Source: Caulobacteraceae bacterium
Lineage (GTDB): Bacteria > Pseudomonadota > Alphaproteobacteria > Caulobacterales > Caulobacteraceae
Assembly (NCBI GenBank): GCA_004144935.1
Contig: SDZP01000250.1
Span: forward strand, 1 to 5,359
DNA length: 5,359 bases
Direction: 5' to 3'
In this document: one piece after another, positions 4,623-5,359 of the stretch
Layout of the letters: every line of letters starts with the position of its first letter
How positions within the stretch are numbered: the stretch's first letter is position 1
Translations under genes and position numbers: made by a program
The notes under the pieces: model-generated
Told to the model about the DNA's origin: nothing
Database searches by the model: none
What the model saw: only the letters and a program-made list of their open reading frames with translations

Positions 4623-5359
4623 CGCACCGCCGACAGCGGCTCCTCGACCGCCCCATAGCCGGCGTCCGGCGGAATCACCAGCACCCCGCCGCCCTCGCGC
4701 TGCTCGACCAGCGGCAGCACCGTCACCAGCGTCCGCCCCGCCGCCCGCGCCGTCGCATCCTCGGCGCTGTTCGCCTCGCCGAGCAGCTGCAGATTCATCC
4801 GGGTCGGGAAGATGATCGTCCGCTCGCCCGTCTGGGCCAGCCGCAGCGCCTCCAGGGGCGGGATCCATTCGGCGTCCACCGTCTCACGGCCGTCGCAGGA
4901 GGCCAGCTGTTCGTCGGTCGCCGTGGCCAGGTAGAACCAGGTGTCGAACCGCTTGGGCATCATGTCCGGCGTAATCCAGCGGGCGAAGACCGTCAGGCTG
5001 GCGAGGTCCAGGCGCAGTCCCAGCCGCCGGACGACGTCCATGAAGGCCCGCTCGCCGCGGTCGACCTCGCCCCGCACCGAGGCGGCCCAGTCGTCGCCGT
5101 GGAACAGCGCGCCGTCCTCGTAGCGCCCCAGGATGATGCCGGTCTCCTCATAGGCCTCGCGGATCGCCGCGATGCGCAGCGGCCGCTGGTCGGCCTCGAC
5201 CGACTCCCAGGCGACGCACCAGTCGGCCCAGGCGGGGTCATGGTCGCCGTCGTGCGTCTTGCCGCCCGGAAACACCAGGGCGCCCGAAGCGAAGTCGATC
5301 TGGTGATGGCGCTTGACCATCAGCACTTCGAAGGTCGGATCGTCGCGCACCAGCAGGAT
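4619..5359 (-). CDS. NUDIX hydrolase, NUDT19/CoA-diphosphatase-like (5' end outside window)
   Basis: The frame is open to the right edge, so the N-terminus is missing; 246 residues are visible, beginning ILLVRDDPTFEVLMVKR. The GTG at 5350 is in frame but lies inside a conserved first strand, so it is not likely the true start. The NUDIX core shows FPGGK (30-34) and REAYEETG (67-74), whose glutamates should bind the catalytic metal. The stretch between them is longer than in the standard NUDIX box, as in NUDT19-type enzymes, which also share the HHQIDFASGALVFPGGK-like block and WITP...RFDTWFYLA (128-144). Members hydrolyse nucleoside diphosphates linked to another group; CoA or acyl-CoA is the known substrate class for NUDT19. 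The substrate here is inferred. The gene converges on the two-helix membrane protein gene, with the two stops sharing CTAG. Confidence 0.88.
   Translation of the reverse strand: MLLVRDDPTFEVLMVKRHHQIDFASGALVFPGGKTHDGDHDPAWADWCVAWESVEADQRPLRIAAIREAYEETGIILGRYEDGALFHGDDWAASVRGEVDRGERAFMDVVRRLGLRLDLASLTVFARWITPDMMPKRFDTWFYLATATDEQLASCDGRETVDAEWIPPLEALRLAQTGERTIIFPTRMNLQLLGEANSAEDATARAAGRTLVTVLPLVEQREGGGVLVIPPDAGYGAVEEPLSAVR

Noticed and set aside
3822..4868. Open frame of 348 codons on the minus strand across the Hpt, membrane-protein and NUDIX genes
   Set aside because: It is a shadow frame rich in Gly, Ala, Gln and Arg. It overlaps three supported genes and has no ribosome site or recognisable domain.

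Overview
The window is uniformly GC-rich DNA, gene-dense and with short intergenic gaps. It looks like an alphaproteobacterial chromosome, most likely Caulobacterales (Brevundimonas/Caulobacter type). The grounds are protein-level resemblance of the short NAD kinase, the presence of a DUF2336 (COG5330) protein, a free-standing Hpt protein and the overall codon use. This assignment comes from recognition and was not searched.

Layout, left to right: a glycerol kinase gene (glpK) on the minus strand occupies 2-1363. Its last codons coincide with a perfect 14-bp inverted repeat at the very edge of the window, and it lacks about 50 C-terminal residues. A 96-bp divergent region (1364-1459) carries a clear glpK ribosome binding site, two small dyads and a possible glpK promoter. 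On the plus strand follow a DUF2336 helical-repeat protein (1460-2578) and, 33 bp later, a NAD kinase (2612-3394). A 155-bp gap (3395-3549) follows, unusually rich in structure: a weak terminator-like dyad, a short leader ORF with a good Shine-Dalgarno sequence, and a 10-bp hairpin with a three-base loop. Next come an Hpt phosphotransfer protein (3550-4041) and, 17 bp later, a small protein with two predicted membrane helices (4059-4622). That gene meets a minus-strand NUDIX hydrolase (4619 to beyond the right edge) tail to tail, the two stop codons sharing CTAG.

How the genes relate: DUF2336 and nadK probably form one transcription unit, and Hpt with the two-helix protein another, possibly fed by read-through from nadK. 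GlpK phosphorylates glycerol, NAD kinase makes NADP, Hpt relays phosphoryl groups in a multistep phosphorelay, and the NUDIX enzyme probably hydrolyses a nucleoside-diphosphate-linked substrate such as a CoA derivative. These are mostly housekeeping or signalling genes. I see no mobile element, CRISPR array, RNA gene or defence cassette. The most interesting points are the leader between nadK and the Hpt gene, and the fold-back repeat truncating glpK, which I suspect is a sequence-end artefact.
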